A program made the position numbers and the translations under genes. A model generated the notes under the pieces. The model ran no database searches, was not told the DNA's origin, and was given only the letters and a program-made list of their open reading frames with translations. From positions 1-64,000 of the forward strand of contig NZ_JAGPWD010000006.1 in assembly GCF_018119395.1 (NCBI RefSeq): a stretch of 64,000 nucleotides of DNA, written 5' to 3'. Below, piece by piece: positions 9,430-18,813 of the stretch. Origin of the DNA: Massilia sp. ZL223 (GTDB taxonomy: Bacteria; Pseudomonadota; Gammaproteobacteria; Burkholderiales; Burkholderiaceae_D). How positions within the stretch are numbered: the first letter of the stretch is position 1; every line of letters begins with the position of its first letter.

Positions 9430-10190
9430 GCCTTCACCCGCAGCGACACATCGCCCGCTAGCACGGGAACGCGGCCCTCCGGCGTGTCGAGCAGCAGCCT
9501 GCCGCTGTCGTCCACACCGGCCGCCAGGCCTTCCTGCACCACCTTGCCGGCGTCGAGCAGGACCACGGTTTCGCCTTGCCAGGCATGGCGCAGGTTCCAG
9601 CGCGCGCTGAACGCGCCGAAGCCGCGTACGGCGAATTCGCGCAGGGCGGCGGCCAGGCCGTCGAGCAGGGCCGCCATCAGCGCGTCGCGCTCCATGCGCG
9701 CCAACCAGGGCACGCCGGCCGCGCTGCGCCCCAGGCGCGCTTCCATCTCGTCCGGCATCAGGAGGTTCAGGCCGATGCCGGTGACGGCCCAGATTCCGCC
9801 TCCGGGTGCGCTTTGCGTCTCGACCAGGATGCCGGCCAGCTTGTCGCCGTCCTTGAGCACGTCGTTCGGCCACTTCAGCTGGACCTGCACGCCGAGGCCG
9901 GCCAGGGTCTCGGCCAGGGCCACGCCGATCGCGAGCGGCAGGCCGATCAGGGTCTGCGGCCCGCCCTCGAAGCGCCAGGCCAGCGAGAAGGTCACCGAGC
10001 CTTCCGGCGACGACAGCCAGCTGCGTCCCGCGCGGCCGCGCCCGGCGGTCTGGTTCTCGGCCACCAGCAGCAGCGGTCCGGCGAGGCTGGCGGCGCGCGC
10101 CAGCAGGTCGGCATTGGTCGAGCCGGTTTCGTGGACGACTTCGACGGTCACGCCCGACCGGGAGAGGGCGGCGATGTGGGCGGCGTTCAT
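9426..10190 (-). CDS. birA: Biotin-[acetyl-CoA carboxylase] ligase (monofunctional)
   Basis: A 254-residue biotin protein ligase that makes biotinyl-AMP and attaches biotin to the AccB carrier. The biotin-binding motif TAGRGRAGRSW is at residues 48-58. KWPNDV and KLAGILVE follow, and a small C-terminal SH3-like domain ends the protein. There is no N-terminal winged-helix domain, so unlike E. coli BirA it should not repress the bio operon. It overlaps the SDR gene upstream and coaX downstream by 4 nt each. Confidence 0.95.
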   Translation of the reverse strand: MNAAHIAALSRSGVTVEVVHETGSTNADLLARAASLAGPLLLVAENQTAGRGRAGRSWLSSPEGSVTFSLAWRFEGGPQTLIGLPLAIGVALAETLAGLGVQVQLKWPNDVLKDGDKLAGILVETQSAPGGGIWAVTGIGLNLLMPDEMEARLGRSAAGVPWLARMERDALMAALLDGLAAALREFAVRGFGAFSARWNLRHAWQGETVVLLDAGKVVQEGLAAGVDDSGRLLLDTPEGRVPVLAGDVSLRVKA

Positions 10191-10981
10191 GCTTCCTCCT
10201 TGCGTTGTTTGGTGGGCGCGCGCGAGAACACGGCATCGAACACGGCATTGGGCAGCAGGCGCAGCAGCTTGGCCACGAGGCCCATCTGCCAGGGCAGCAC
10301 GCGGTAGCTGTCGCCGCGCGCGATGGCGGCCGCGGCCTGCGTGGCGAAGCGTTCGGCGCTCATCAGGAAAGGCATGGGAAAACGGTTGTTGCGGGTCATG
10401 GGAGTATCGATATTGCCGGGCGCGATGGTGACGACCCTGATGTTCGAGCCGCGCAGCTCCAGGCGCAGCGATTCGCAGTAAGTGCGCACGGCCGCCTTCG
10501 AAGCGCAGTAGGCGCCGGCTCCGCGCAGCCCGCGCACGCCCGCCACGCTGCCGATGCCGACCAGGCGGCAGGGGCCGGACTGGGTCTTCATGGGCGCAAT
10601 GAAGGGCGCGAAGGTGGCCGCCATGGCGTTGACGTTGGTGGCGAAGATGGCAGCGAACACCGGCAGGTCCTGTGGAAGCTCGGTGAGCGTGCCGTGTGAG
10701 ATGCCCGCGTTGGCGACGACGATGTCGGCACCGCCATGGGCTTCGATGAAATCGGCCGCGGCCTGCGCGAGCGCCGCGTGGTCGCACACGTCGAGCGCAT
10801 AGACGCGGTGACGCCCGGGGTTGGGAAGGGAAGCCGCCAGTTCGGCGAGCAGCGCGCGCCGCCGCGCCACCAGGCCGAGGACCGCGCCGCGCGCCGCATA
10901 CTCGCGCGCCAGGGCGGCGCCGATGCCGCTCGAGGCGCCGGTGATGAAGACCCGGTCCGCGTGGCCCGGCCGTCCGGTCAT
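10187..10981 (-). CDS. Short-chain dehydrogenase/reductase (SDR) family oxidoreductase
   Basis: A 264-residue classical SDR. The Rossmann cofactor motif is TGASSGIGAA near the N-terminus, followed by NAG in VVANAGISH, the catalytic serine region GIGSVAG and YCASK (YxxxK). The substrate is not deducible. The C-terminal segment with a hydrophobic patch (WQMGLVAKLLRLLP) resembles SDRs acting on lipids or at membranes, but this is only a resemblance. It sits between dsbA and birA with 4-nt overlaps on both sides, so it is co-translated with them. Confidence 0.9.
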   Translation of the reverse strand: MTGRPGHADRVFITGASSGIGAALAREYAARGAVLGLVARRRALLAELAASLPNPGRHRVYALDVCDHAALAQAAADFIEAHGGADIVVANAGISHGTLTELPQDLPVFAAIFATNVNAMAATFAPFIAPMKTQSGPCRLVGIGSVAGVRGLRGAGAYCASKAAVRTYCESLRLELRGSNIRVVTIAPGNIDTPMTRNNRFPMPFLMSAERFATQAAAAIARGDSYRVLPWQMGLVAKLLRLLPNAVFDAVFSRAPTKQRKEEA

Positions 10982-11664
10982 TTCTTGCCGGCTTTCGCTT
11001 TCGCGACCAGCTGGTCCAGCACCTGCAGGGTGCCCTGGAGCAGCTGGGTTTCGGACGGATTCCCTTCCGCGCCTTCGGCCACCATGCCCGGCGAGGTCAG
11101 GAAGCGGCCGTCGACGGCCAGCATCGGCCAGTGGGTCACGCCGTAGTCCTGCATCAGGGTGGAAGCGCGGCGCAGCTTGGCCTGCACGCCGAAGGAGCGG
11201 TAGGCGTCGATGAAGCGGGCGCGGTCGATGCCGGCGCGCGCCGCCCAGTCGAACACCTGCTCGTCGCTGGCCAGGCGCAGGCGCTCGACATGCATCGCGG
11301 CGAAGCCCCTGGCGTGGTACTGCTCGACCAGGCCGAGCGATTCGAGCGTGTAGAACATGCGCTGCTGCGGCAGGACGCTGGCGTCGCGCGGCACGTGCAC
11401 GCGCTTGAACACGACGGCGTCGCCCTGCTTGCGCACCCAGTCCGCCAGCAGCGGCTCGAAGGCGTAGCAATGCGGGCAGTAATAGGCGAAGAACTCGATC
11501 ACTTCCACCTTGCGCGGACCGGCGTCGGTCGGCTGCGGCGAAGGAAGCGTCTTGTACTCGACGCCGTCCTTCGGCGCGCTCGCGGAAGCGTGGGCCGGCA
11601 GGGCTGCGAGGCCGGACAGGCCCAGCAGGGCGGCGGTGCAGAACAGGCGGCGCAGTGCTCGCAT
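10978..11664 (-). CDS. dsbA: Thiol:disulfide interchange protein DsbA
   Basis: A 228-residue periplasmic thioredoxin-fold oxidase that introduces disulfides into exported proteins. A signal peptide (cleavage near AHA-SAS, about residue 26) precedes the thioredoxin domain with active site C63-P-H-C66 in FFAYYCPHCYAFE. The cis-proline loop is probably GVTHWPMLAVDG. It lies 8 nt downstream of a SPOR-domain gene and overlaps the SDR gene by 4 nt. The electron acceptor DsbB is not in the window. Confidence 0.94.
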   Translation of the reverse strand: MRALRRLFCTAALLGLSGLAALPAHASASAPKDGVEYKTLPSPQPTDAGPRKVEVIEFFAYYCPHCYAFEPLLADWVRKQGDAVVFKRVHVPRDASVLPQQRMFYTLESLGLVEQYHARGFAAMHVERLRLASDEQVFDWAARAGIDRARFIDAYRSFGVQAKLRRASTLMQDYGVTHWPMLAVDGRFLTSPGMVAEGAEGNPSETQLLQGTLQVLDQLVAKAKAGKK

Positions 11665-11672
11665 GGCAGTCC

Positions 11673-12353
11673 TTATTTCTGGTTGCGGACGATGGCGACG
11701 TCGATGCCGCTGTCGAGCAGCTTGGCGCGCGCCTTGTTGACGGCTTCGACCTGGGTGTACGGACCCACGCGCACGCGGTGCAGCACGCCGCCGTCCGTGG
11801 TGCGGTCGGTGATGTTGGCCTCGAAGCCGAGCAGGGCCAGCTTGGCGCGGGTGTTCTCGGCGTCGGACATCTCGCGGAAGGCGCCGGCCTGCAGGTAGTA
11901 GATATAGCCGTCGGCGCCCGCGGCTGGCGCCGGCGCCGCGGACGGCGCCGGTGCGGCCGTGTTGGCCGGCGCCGGGGGCGCGGCCGGACGCTGCTGCATG
12001 CCGGCGATCGCGGCACCGAGCGGATCGGCCTCGGCCGCCGGTGCGGCAGGAGCGGCAGGATTAGCGGTCGGCGCCTGGGCGGCCGGCTTGGCGCGCTCGT
12101 TCAGCTCGCGGTTCGCTTCGCGCGCGGCGTCGCGGTTGCCGTACAGCGGCTTGTTCGGATCGGTCGCCTTGCTCGGATCGAGGTCGGCCGGGCGGCCGGC
12201 CTTGTTGGAGCGGTCGGTGAACGGAGAGGCGCCCTTGGTGATCATGAGGGCGACCGCCACCGCGATCCCGAGGCCGATGATCAGGCCGATGATGATGCCG
12301 GTCAGGGTGCTGCCGCGCTGGCGCAGCGCAGAAAAAGGTCGGGTGACGGTCAT
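11673..12353 (-). CDS. SPOR-domain protein, FtsN-like
   Basis: A 226-residue bitopic protein with a short basic cytoplasmic tail, one membrane helix (about residues 17-40, GIIIGLIIGLGIAVAVALMI), a long Ala/Pro-rich periplasmic linker and a C-terminal SPOR domain (about 148-224, YYLQAGAFREMSDAENT). This is the architecture of FtsN, the trigger of division-site peptidoglycan synthesis. In betaproteobacteria the protein next to argS is often annotated this way. The short FtsN activation motif is not obvious, so the name is left open. Confidence 0.88.
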   Translation of the reverse strand: MTVTRPFSALRQRGSTLTGIIIGLIIGLGIAVAVALMITKGASPFTDRSNKAGRPADLDPSKATDPNKPLYGNRDAAREANRELNERAKPAAQAPTANPAAPAAPAAEADPLGAAIAGMQQRPAAPPAPANTAAPAPSAAPAPAAGADGYIYYLQAGAFREMSDAENTRAKLALLGFEANITDRTTDGGVLHRVRVGPYTQVEAVNKARAKLLDSGIDVAIVRNQK

Positions 12354-12381
12354 GTCGCTTTCTGTGTGATGACGGTGTGTC

Positions 12382-14094
12382 TTACATTTTCTCGGGCGCC
12401 GAAACGCCGATCAGGGCCAGGCCGTTGCGCAGCACCTGGCGGATGGCGGCGGCCAGGGCCAGGCGGGCGAGCTTGAGCTGCTCGTTATCGTCGAGCAGCC
12501 ACTTGTGCGCGAAGTAGTAGCTGTGCAGCTCGCCGGCCAGTTCGCGCAGGTAGAACGCGACCTGGTGCGGGCCCAGCTCGACCAGCGCGCGCTGCAGCAT
12601 TTCGGGATAGGAGGCCAGCTTGGCCAGCAGCTGCGATTCGTGCGATTCAGTCAGCGGCGCCAGGTCGGCATTGGCCAGCGAGGCGACGTCGCCGCCCCAG
12701 TTGGCCAGCGCCGAGCAGATGCGCGCGTGGGCGTACTGCACGTAGTAGACCGGATTCTCGTCGCTCTTCGCGAGCGCGACGTCAACGTCGAACACGAACT
12801 CGGTGTCGGCCTTGCGCGAGATCAGGAAGAAGCGCACGGCGTCGCGGCCGCGGGTGATGTCGCCGTTGCCCGACCATTCGATCAGGTCGCGCACGGTCAC
12901 GTAGGAGCCGGCGCGCTTGGAGATCTTGACCTCTTCGCCGTTCTTCATGACGGTGACCATCTTGTGCAGCACGTAGTCGGGGTAGCCCTGCGGGATGCCG
13001 ATGCCTACCGCCTGCAGGCCGGCGCGCACGCGCGCGATGGTGCCGTGGTGGTCGCTGCCCTGGACGTTGATGGCCTGGTCGAAACCGCGGCGGAACTTCT
13101 GGATGTGGTAGGCCACGTCCGGCACGAAATAGGTATAGGTGCCGTCGGACTTGCGCATCACGCGGTCCTTGTCGTCGCCGTATTCGGTGGTCTTGAGCCA
13201 GAGCGCGCCTTCCTGCTCGTAGGTCTTGCCGGCGTCGACCAGGGCCTGGACGGCCGCTTCCACCTTGCCGTCCGCGTACAGCGAGGACTCCAGGTAGTAG
13301 TTGTCGAACTTGACGCCGAAGGCCTGCAGGTCCATGTCCTGCTCGTTGCGCAGGTAGGTCACGGCGAATCGGCGGATCGATTCGATATCGTCGACGTCGC
13401 CGCTGGCGGTGGCCGGCAGGCCGTCGCTGGCCGAGACGGTCTTCCTGGCCAGGTAGTCGGCCGCGATGTCGGCGATGTAGTCGCCGTTGTAGGCCGATTC
13501 GGGCCATTCGGCGTCGCCCGGCTTGAAGCCGCGTGCGCGCGCCTGCACCGAGGTGGCCAGGGTGGCGATCTGCACGCCGGCGTCGTTGTAGTAGAACTCG
13601 CGGGTCACCTGGTGGCCCTGCGATGCGAACAGCGAGGACAGGGCGTCGCCCAGCGCCGCCTGGCGGCCGTGGCCCACGTGCAGCGGGCCGGTCGGGTTGG
13701 CCGAGACGAATTCGATGATCACATGGTGGCCGTCGCCTGAAGCGCCGCGCCCGAACGCATCGCCCTGCTCGAGGATGGTGCGCACCACCGACTGCTTGGC
13801 CCCGGCCGCCACACGCAGGTTGATGAAGCCGGGGCCGGCCACGTCGGCCGATTCCACCAGGCCCTGGGCGGCCGGATCGGCCAGCAGGGCGGCGACCAGG
13901 CGCGTGGCCAGCTCGCGCGGGTTGGTCTTGAGCGGCTTGGCCAGCTGCATCGCGATGTTGCAGGCGATGTCGCCGTGGGACGGGTCGCGCGGGCGTTCCA
14001 GGACGACGTTCGGGGTCAGGTCGCTGCCGGCGACGATCGGCGCGAGGGCGGCCTGGAACAGGGCAACGATCTGTTGTTTTTGTTGGGCGAGCAT
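12382..14094 (-). CDS. argS: Arginyl-tRNA synthetase
   Basis: A 570-residue class I aminoacyl-tRNA synthetase that charges tRNA-Arg. It has an N-terminal Add-1 domain, the HIGH-type motif in [13 protein letters not shown], the KMSK-type loop KISKRAG, and a C-terminal anticodon-binding DALR domain ending in [12 protein letters not shown]. Length is normal for the family. It is the first gene of the leftward argS-SPOR-dsbA-SDR-birA-coaX-SPOR run. A TATAAT-like box lies 72 nt upstream. Confidence 0.97.
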   Translation of the reverse strand: MLAQQKQQIVALFQAALAPIVAGSDLTPNVVLERPRDPSHGDIACNIAMQLAKPLKTNPRELATRLVAALLADPAAQGLVESADVAGPGFINLRVAAGAKQSVVRTILEQGDAFGRGASGDGHHVIIEFVSANPTGPLHVGHGRQAALGDALSSLFASQGHQVTREFYYNDAGVQIATLATSVQARARGFKPGDAEWPESAYNGDYIADIAADYLARKTVSASDGLPATASGDVDDIESIRRFAVTYLRNEQDMDLQAFGVKFDNYYLESSLYADGKVEAAVQALVDAGKTYEQEGALWLKTTEYGDDKDRVMRKSDGTYTYFVPDVAYHIQKFRRGFDQAINVQGSDHHGTIARVRAGLQAVGIGIPQGYPDYVLHKMVTVMKNGEEVKISKRAGSYVTVRDLIEWSGNGDITRGRDAVRFFLISRKADTEFVFDVDVALAKSDENPVYYVQYAHARICSALANWGGDVASLANADLAPLTESHESQLLAKLASYPEMLQRALVELGPHQVAFYLRELAGELHSYYFAHKWLLDDNEQLKLARLALAAAIRQVLRNGLALIGVSAPEKM

Positions 14095-14138
14095 GGGGAA
14101 GTGGTCGAAATAATAATGAAAATTCGAAGAAAAGCGGA

Positions 14139-14171
14139 TGCCTGATTTACAGGCAATAAGGGTCCATTATA
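14139..14171 (-). promoter_or_regulatory. Probable argS promoter -10 and leader hairpin
   Basis: On the minus strand a perfect TATAAT lies at 14166-14171, about 72 nt upstream of the argS start. No convincing -35 is present at the ideal spacing. Just downstream, TGCCTG and CAGGCA arms (14139-14155) flank a 5-nt loop that would sit at the 5' end of the argS transcript. The hairpin is seen directly. Any regulatory role is inference. Confidence 0.35.
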
Positions 14172-14296
14172 CTGGTTTGGCGCGGCGCCAACACGTGGCC
14201 GCGTCCGGCTTCCCGCACTGCGATGTCCATATTGTTAAGGTTCGCCAAAGTCGCAGCCGTTACAATGGAGGCCATTTTTTTGATCACCGAACCGCC

Positions 14297-15814
14297 ATGA
14301 CCGACAAGCGCCCGACGCTCACCCTGAAACCCAAGGCCAAGGCCTCCACGACCCGCTCGTCCGCGGCCAGGCCCGGCCCTGCGCGCGCAGGCGGCCAGGA
14401 GCGCTTCGCGAAGGGCGGGCCGCGCCAGGAACGCACTCAGGCCCAGGCCCGGCCGCAGCCCCAGCTGCGCCAGAGTCATGAAGCGAAGGTGGCGCCCCAG
14501 CGCGACTACCGTCCCGAGCTGAAGCCCGACTCGCTGGCCCTGGCCCTGCTGGGCGCGGCCAACGCCGTGGCGCGGGTGCGCGCCGGCGCCGCGCTGCCCC
14601 AGGCCCTGAGCGGGGTATTCGCGGCCTACGACGCGGCGCCCCAGGCGCGCGGCGCGATCCAGGACATCGCCTACCGCACCATGCGCCAGCTGGGACGCAC
14701 CGAGGTCCTGCTCGGCCTGATGACTACCAAGGCGCCGGAACCGGCGATGCTGGGCGGCCTGCTGCAGGCCGCGCTGACCCTGCTCGACCCGCCCGAGGGC
14801 AGGCCCGCGCCCTACGAGGCCTTCACCGTGGTCGACCAGGCCGTGACCGCCGCCGCCGCCCATCCCGATTTCGCCCACGCCAAGGCCATGGTCAACGCCG
14901 TGCTGCGCCGTTTCCTGCGCGAGCGTGCGCAGCTGGTGCAGGAAGCGCTGCGCCAGCCGCTGGCGCGCTGGAACTACCCGCAGTGGTGGATCGACGCCAC
15001 CCGCACTGCCTATCCGCAGGACTGGGAGCGCATCCTCGACGAGGGCAACGAGCATCCGCCGCTGACCCTGCGCGTGAACCGCAGGAAGGCCGACAGCGCC
15101 AGCTACCTGCGCACGCTGGAGCAGGCGGGGATCGCCGCCAGGCAGATCGGCCCGGACGCGGTGCGCCTGGACCAGGCCATCAACGTCAGCCAGATCCCGG
15201 GCTTCCACGAAGGCGTGGTCTCGGTCCAGGACGCCGGCGCCCAGCTGGCCGCGCCCCTGCTCGACCTGCAGGACGGCATGCGCGTGCTGGACGCCTGTGC
15301 GGCGCCGGGCGGCAAGAGCGGCCACATCCTGGAGACGGCCGAGGTCGACCTGACCTCGGTGGACGCCGACCCGGCGCGCCTGGCGCGCGTGGGCGACAAC
15401 CTGGGCCGCCTTGGCTTGCAGGCGAAGCTGATCGCGGCCGAAGCCCAGGACCAGGGCTGGTGGGACGGCCGTGCTTTTGACCGCATCCTGGCCGACGTGC
15501 CGTGCACGGCTTCCGGTATCGTGCGGCGCCACCCGGACATCCGCTGGCTGCGCCGGAAGTCGGACACGCTCCAACTTGCAACACTTTCTTCCAAAATACT
15601 CGACAACCTTTGGCAGATGTTGCTGCCCAATGGTAAATTGTTGTTCGTGACATGTTCGCTCTGGCCCCAGGAATCGGAGGCGCAGGCCGCCGCTTTCGCG
15701 GTGCGCCACAACGCCATCCGCCTCGACGCGCCGGGCCAACTGCTGCCAGCCAGCGGTGCCGGGGAGGATCATGACGGTTTGTTCTACGCCCTGTTCCAGA
15801 AGAGAGCGCAATAA
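14297..15814 (+). CDS. rsmB: 16S rRNA (cytosine-967-C5)-methyltransferase RsmB
   Basis: A 505-residue SAM-dependent RNA methyltransferase. A basic Ala/Arg/Pro-rich N-terminal extension (about residues 1-75) precedes a NusB-like RNA-binding domain (about 75-200) and the catalytic domain. That domain has the SAM loop VLDACAAPGGKSGHILE, the catalytic PC motif DVPCTASGIVRRHPDI and FVTCSLWPQESE. The ATG at 14297 was chosen over upstream in-frame ATGs because it begins the usual RsmB N-terminus after a TACAAT-like box near 14261. The 95 nt around 15565-15660 are notably AT-rich within an otherwise GC-rich gene. Confidence 0.93.
   Translation: MTDKRPTLTLKPKAKASTTRSSAARPGPARAGGQERFAKGGPRQERTQAQARPQPQLRQSHEAKVAPQRDYRPELKPDSLALALLGAANAVARVRAGAALPQALSGVFAAYDAAPQARGAIQDIAYRTMRQLGRTEVLLGLMTTKAPEPAMLGGLLQAALTLLDPPEGRPAPYEAFTVVDQAVTAAAAHPDFAHAKAMVNAVLRRFLRERAQLVQEALRQPLARWNYPQWWIDATRTAYPQDWERILDEGNEHPPLTLRVNRRKADSASYLRTLEQAGIAARQIGPDAVRLDQAINVSQIPGFHEGVVSVQDAGAQLAAPLLDLQDGMRVLDACAAPGGKSGHILETAEVDLTSVDADPARLARVGDNLGRLGLQAKLIAAEAQDQGWWDGRAFDRILADVPCTASGIVRRHPDIRWLRRKSDTLQLATLSSKILDNLWQMLLPNGKLLFVTCSLWPQESEAQAAAFAVRHNAIRLDAPGQLLPASGAGEDHDGLFYALFQKRAQ
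15610..15639 (+). promoter_or_regulatory. Possible internal promoter in rsmB for DUF4390-ntrYX
   Basis: TTGGCA (15610-15615) and TAAATT (15634-15639) are separated by 18 nt inside an AT-rich patch of rsmB, about 230 nt before the DUF4390 start. The match to sigma-70 consensus is moderate. Because it lies in coding sequence, composition alone could produce it. Confidence 0.25.
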
Positions 15815-15870
15815 GCATATTGCTGCGCTCCCCGAACGATACGCTCAATTTTTAAGGCTCCGGCTCACTT

Positions 15871-16449
15871 GTGACGTTACGATTTTTACGCCTCCTCGCT
15901 TGCCAGCTGCTGCTGGTCTTCGCGTGCGCGACGGCGCAGGCGGCCGACGGGATCGAGATCACCAAGGCCGCCATCGAAGCCAGCGAAGACGGCTATCGTC
16001 TCGACACGGCCTATGCATTCGACCTGAACCACGGACTCAAGGACGCCATCCAGCATGGCGTGCAGCTGCATTTCACCACCGAGGTCGAGCTGACCCGGCC
16101 GCGCTGGTGGTGGCGTGACGAAAAGGCCGTCTCCGAGCGGCGCACCATCCGCATCTCCTACGATGTCCTGACGCGCCAGTACTATGTGCACGTGGTCGGC
16201 AGCCAGCAGATGGGCGGCTTCCAGCAAAGCTTCCAGACCCTGGACGAAGCCATGTTCCTGATCCGCCGGCCGAACCGCTGGCTGATCGCGCCGCGCGGCG
16301 CGCTCAAGCGCGGCGAGGTGTACAACGTGTCCCTGCGCATGTTCATGGACCGCGAGTACCTGCAGAAGCCGCTGCAGGTCAACGCCTTCAACGATTCCGA
16401 CTGGCGCCTCGCCTCGAACAAGAAGACCTTCACCTACCGTGCGGAGTAA
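15871..16449 (+). CDS. DUF4390 exported protein
   Basis: A 192-residue protein with a signal peptide (cleavage near AQA-ADG, about residue 24) and a beta-rich body rich in Trp/Arg (RPRWWWRDEKAVSERRTIRISYD). This matches the DUF4390 family found immediately upstream of ntrY-type kinases in betaproteobacteria. Function unknown; the periplasmic location and kinase linkage suggest a sensory or envelope accessory role. The start is GTG at 15871, the only one that gives a complete signal peptide. The stop overlaps the kinase start by 11 nt. Confidence 0.8.
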   Translation: MTLRFLRLLACQLLLVFACATAQAADGIEITKAAIEASEDGYRLDTAYAFDLNHGLKDAIQHGVQLHFTTEVELTRPRWWWRDEKAVSERRTIRISYDVLTRQYYVHVVGSQQMGGFQQSFQTLDEAMFLIRRPNRWLIAPRGALKRGEVYNVSLRMFMDREYLQKPLQVNAFNDSDWRLASNKKTFTYRAE

Positions 16450-18748
16450 ATCGGTCAATCAGGCGCTGCGCTACGCGCTGGTCGTCGGCGGCGCCGTCGT
16501 CTCCATCCTGCTGTTCCTGCTCGCTTCGGCGTCGGACAACTCGGGCTTCTTCGACCGCTACTATGGCTGGCTGCTCGGGCTGAACGCCGGCATGGCCTTC
16601 CTGCTGCTGGTCCTCGTGATCGTGGCGCTGGCCCGTCTTTACTCGCGCTACAAGGCCGGCAAGTTCGGCTCGCGCCTGATGGCGCGCCTGGTCTTGCTGT
16701 TCGCGGGCATCGGCATCCTGCCGGGCCTGGTCATCTTCATGGTCTCGGTGCAGTTCGTCTCGCACTCGATCGAATCCTGGTTCGACGTCAAGATCGAGGC
16801 GGCCCTGGAATCCGGCCTGAACCTGGGCCACGCCGCCCTCGACGAAGCCCTGGTGGAACTGGGCGCCACCGGCCAGACCGCGGCCGCGGCGCTGGCGGGG
16901 CAGAACGACACCATGGCCCAGACCGTTCTGAGCCGCCTGCTGGCCGAGACCAGCGGCCTGCAGAGCGCCATGCTGATCGACGCCAACGGCGCCATCGTGT
17001 CGATCGCGGCCGAGGACCGCCGTCCGGACCTGGCGGCCGATGCGCCGAATGCGCAGATGCTCAAGGCCGCCGCGATTCCCGGCGGGTATGCGCGGGCCGA
17101 GGGCGGCATCGACCGCGACTTCCGCGAACAGACCGAGCAGAACGCACTGGATGCCGTCACCGGCCTGCGCCTGAGGGTGGTGCTGGCGGTGCCGGAGCCG
17201 CCCGGGGTGGCGCCGCGCTACCTGCAATTGCTGCAGTCAGTGCCGGTCAACCTGGCTTCCAACGCCGAGGTGCTGAGCACCGCCTATACCGAATACCGGC
17301 AACGCTTCGCGGCCCGCACCGGGCTGCGCAAGATGTACATCGAGACCCTGACCCTGACCCTGCTGCTGGCGATCTTCGGCGCCATCGGCAGCGCCTTCCT
17401 GATCGCCGGCAACCTGGCCCAGCCGCTGCTGGTGCTGGCCGAGGGCACCCAGGCGGTGGCCGAGGGCGACCTGTCGCCGCGTCCGATCGTCGAGACCAAC
17501 GACGAACTCGGCACCCTGACCCAGTCCTTCAACGCCATGACCGGCCAGCTGTTCGAGGCGCGCAGCGCCGTCGAGCGCAACCGCGCCGCGCTGCAAAGCG
17601 CCAAGGCCCACCTGGAGTCGGTGCTGGCCAACATGTCGGCGGGCGTGATCGTGCTCGATGCCGACGGCACCGTGGTCAATTCCAACGACGCGGCCTACCG
17701 CATCCTGCAGGTGGAACCGGGCGCGATGGCCGGTCCGCTGAACCGCATCGCCGGCCTGGAACATTTTTCGAACTGCATCACGCGCGCCTTCTCGGCGCAG
17801 AACGCGCACACGGCCGCGGGCAGCGGACGCAAGCGCGCCCACTGGCAGCAGCAGATCGAGATCCCGCGCCGTCCGGGCGGCGACGAGCACGACCACGACA
17901 TCACCCTGCTGGCGCGCGGTTCGCGCCTGCCGGTGGGGGCGGGCAGCGGCTTCATCGTGGTGTTCGACGATATCTCGGACGTGATCTCGGCCCAGCGCTC
18001 GGTGGCCTGGGGCGAGGTGGCGCGGCGCCTGGCCCACGAGATCAAGAACCCGCTGACGCCGATCCAGCTGGCGGCCGAGCGCATGCAGATGAAACTCGAG
18101 GACAGCCTGCCGCCGCCGCAGGCCGAGCTGCTGCGCCGGGGCACCAATACCATCGTCAACCAGGTCGACGCGATGAAGCGGATGGTAGACGATTTCCGCG
18201 ATTACGCGCGCACGCCGCCGGCGGTGCTGCAGCCGCTCGACCTGAACGACCTGATCGACGAGATCCTGCGCCTTTACCTGGCCGAGGACGGTTCGGACAT
18301 CATCCATGCCGCGCTGGCGCCCGACTTGCCGCGCGTGATGGGCGACCCGACCCAGCTGCGCCAGGTGGTCCACAACCTGATCCAGAACGCCCAGGACGCC
18401 CTGTGCGACCGCGGCGCCTGCGAGCCGCCGGCGCGGGTCGACGTGACCACCGAAGCCATCCATTACGAAGGCGCGGACGGCTCGGCCGGCACCGCGGTGC
18501 GCCTGGCGATCGTCGACAACGGCCCCGGTTTCTCGCCGCGCATCCTGGCGCACGCCTTCGAACCCTACGTCACCACCAAGGTCCGCGGCACGGGATTGGG
18601 GCTGCCGATGGTCAAGAAAATTGTGGATGAGCACGGTGGCCGGATCGACGTCGCGAACCGGACGGACGGATCTGGCGCGGCCATATTCATTTTGCTGCTA
18701 AAGTTGGCCCCTGAGGCCGGTGTGGAGACGAACTTGGCCGAAGTGTAA
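16439..18748 (+). CDS. ntrY: NtrY-like sensor histidine kinase
   Basis: A 769-residue membrane kinase. It has three or four N-terminal membrane segments (within about residues 12-110), a periplasmic or extracytoplasmic stretch, a further membrane helix near 300-325, HAMP (about 325-375), PAS (about 390-510), HisKA with the phospho-acceptor H533 in RLAHEIKNPLTP, and a C-terminal HATPase domain (NLIQNAQDAL, DNGPGFSP, GTGLGLPMVKKIV). The GTG start at 16439 overlaps the DUF4390 gene. NtrY/NtrX systems respond to nitrogen or redox state in other proteobacteria. The actual signal here is unknown. Confidence 0.88.
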   Translation: MRSKSVNQALRYALVVGGAVVSILLFLLASASDNSGFFDRYYGWLLGLNAGMAFLLLVLVIVALARLYSRYKAGKFGSRLMARLVLLFAGIGILPGLVIFMVSVQFVSHSIESWFDVKIEAALESGLNLGHAALDEALVELGATGQTAAAALAGQNDTMAQTVLSRLLAETSGLQSAMLIDANGAIVSIAAEDRRPDLAADAPNAQMLKAAAIPGGYARAEGGIDRDFREQTEQNALDAVTGLRLRVVLAVPEPPGVAPRYLQLLQSVPVNLASNAEVLSTAYTEYRQRFAARTGLRKMYIETLTLTLLLAIFGAIGSAFLIAGNLAQPLLVLAEGTQAVAEGDLSPRPIVETNDELGTLTQSFNAMTGQLFEARSAVERNRAALQSAKAHLESVLANMSAGVIVLDADGTVVNSNDAAYRILQVEPGAMAGPLNRIAGLEHFSNCITRAFSAQNAHTAAGSGRKRAHWQQQIEIPRRPGGDEHDHDITLLARGSRLPVGAGSGFIVVFDDISDVISAQRSVAWGEVARRLAHEIKNPLTPIQLAAERMQMKLEDSLPPPQAELLRRGTNTIVNQVDAMKRMVDDFRDYARTPPAVLQPLDLNDLIDEILRLYLAEDGSDIIHAALAPDLPRVMGDPTQLRQVVHNLIQNAQDALCDRGACEPPARVDVTTEAIHYEGADGSAGTAVRLAIVDNGPGFSPRILAHAFEPYVTTKVRGTGLGLPMVKKIVDEHGGRIDVANRTDGSGAAIFILLLKLAPEAGVETNLAEV

Positions 18749-18762
18749 AAGACGCATAGAAT
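18734..18762 (+). promoter_or_regulatory. Candidate sigma-70 promoter for the ntrX-like regulator
   Basis: TTGGCC (18734-18739) and TAGAAT (18757-18762) with 17-nt spacing overlap the last codons of the kinase gene, 51 nt upstream of the regulator ATG. This would give the regulator expression independent of the kinase. The call is by eye only. Confidence 0.4.
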
Positions 18763-18813
18763 CACGCTGTGACGGGTAGGAGTTCTAAGAAATAGATCAG
18801 GGAAGGCACAAAG

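Noticed and set aside
14138-14296. An extended start for rsmB
   Set aside because: The added 53 residues overlap the argS promoter and leader hairpin on the other strand and a TACAAT box for rsmB itself.
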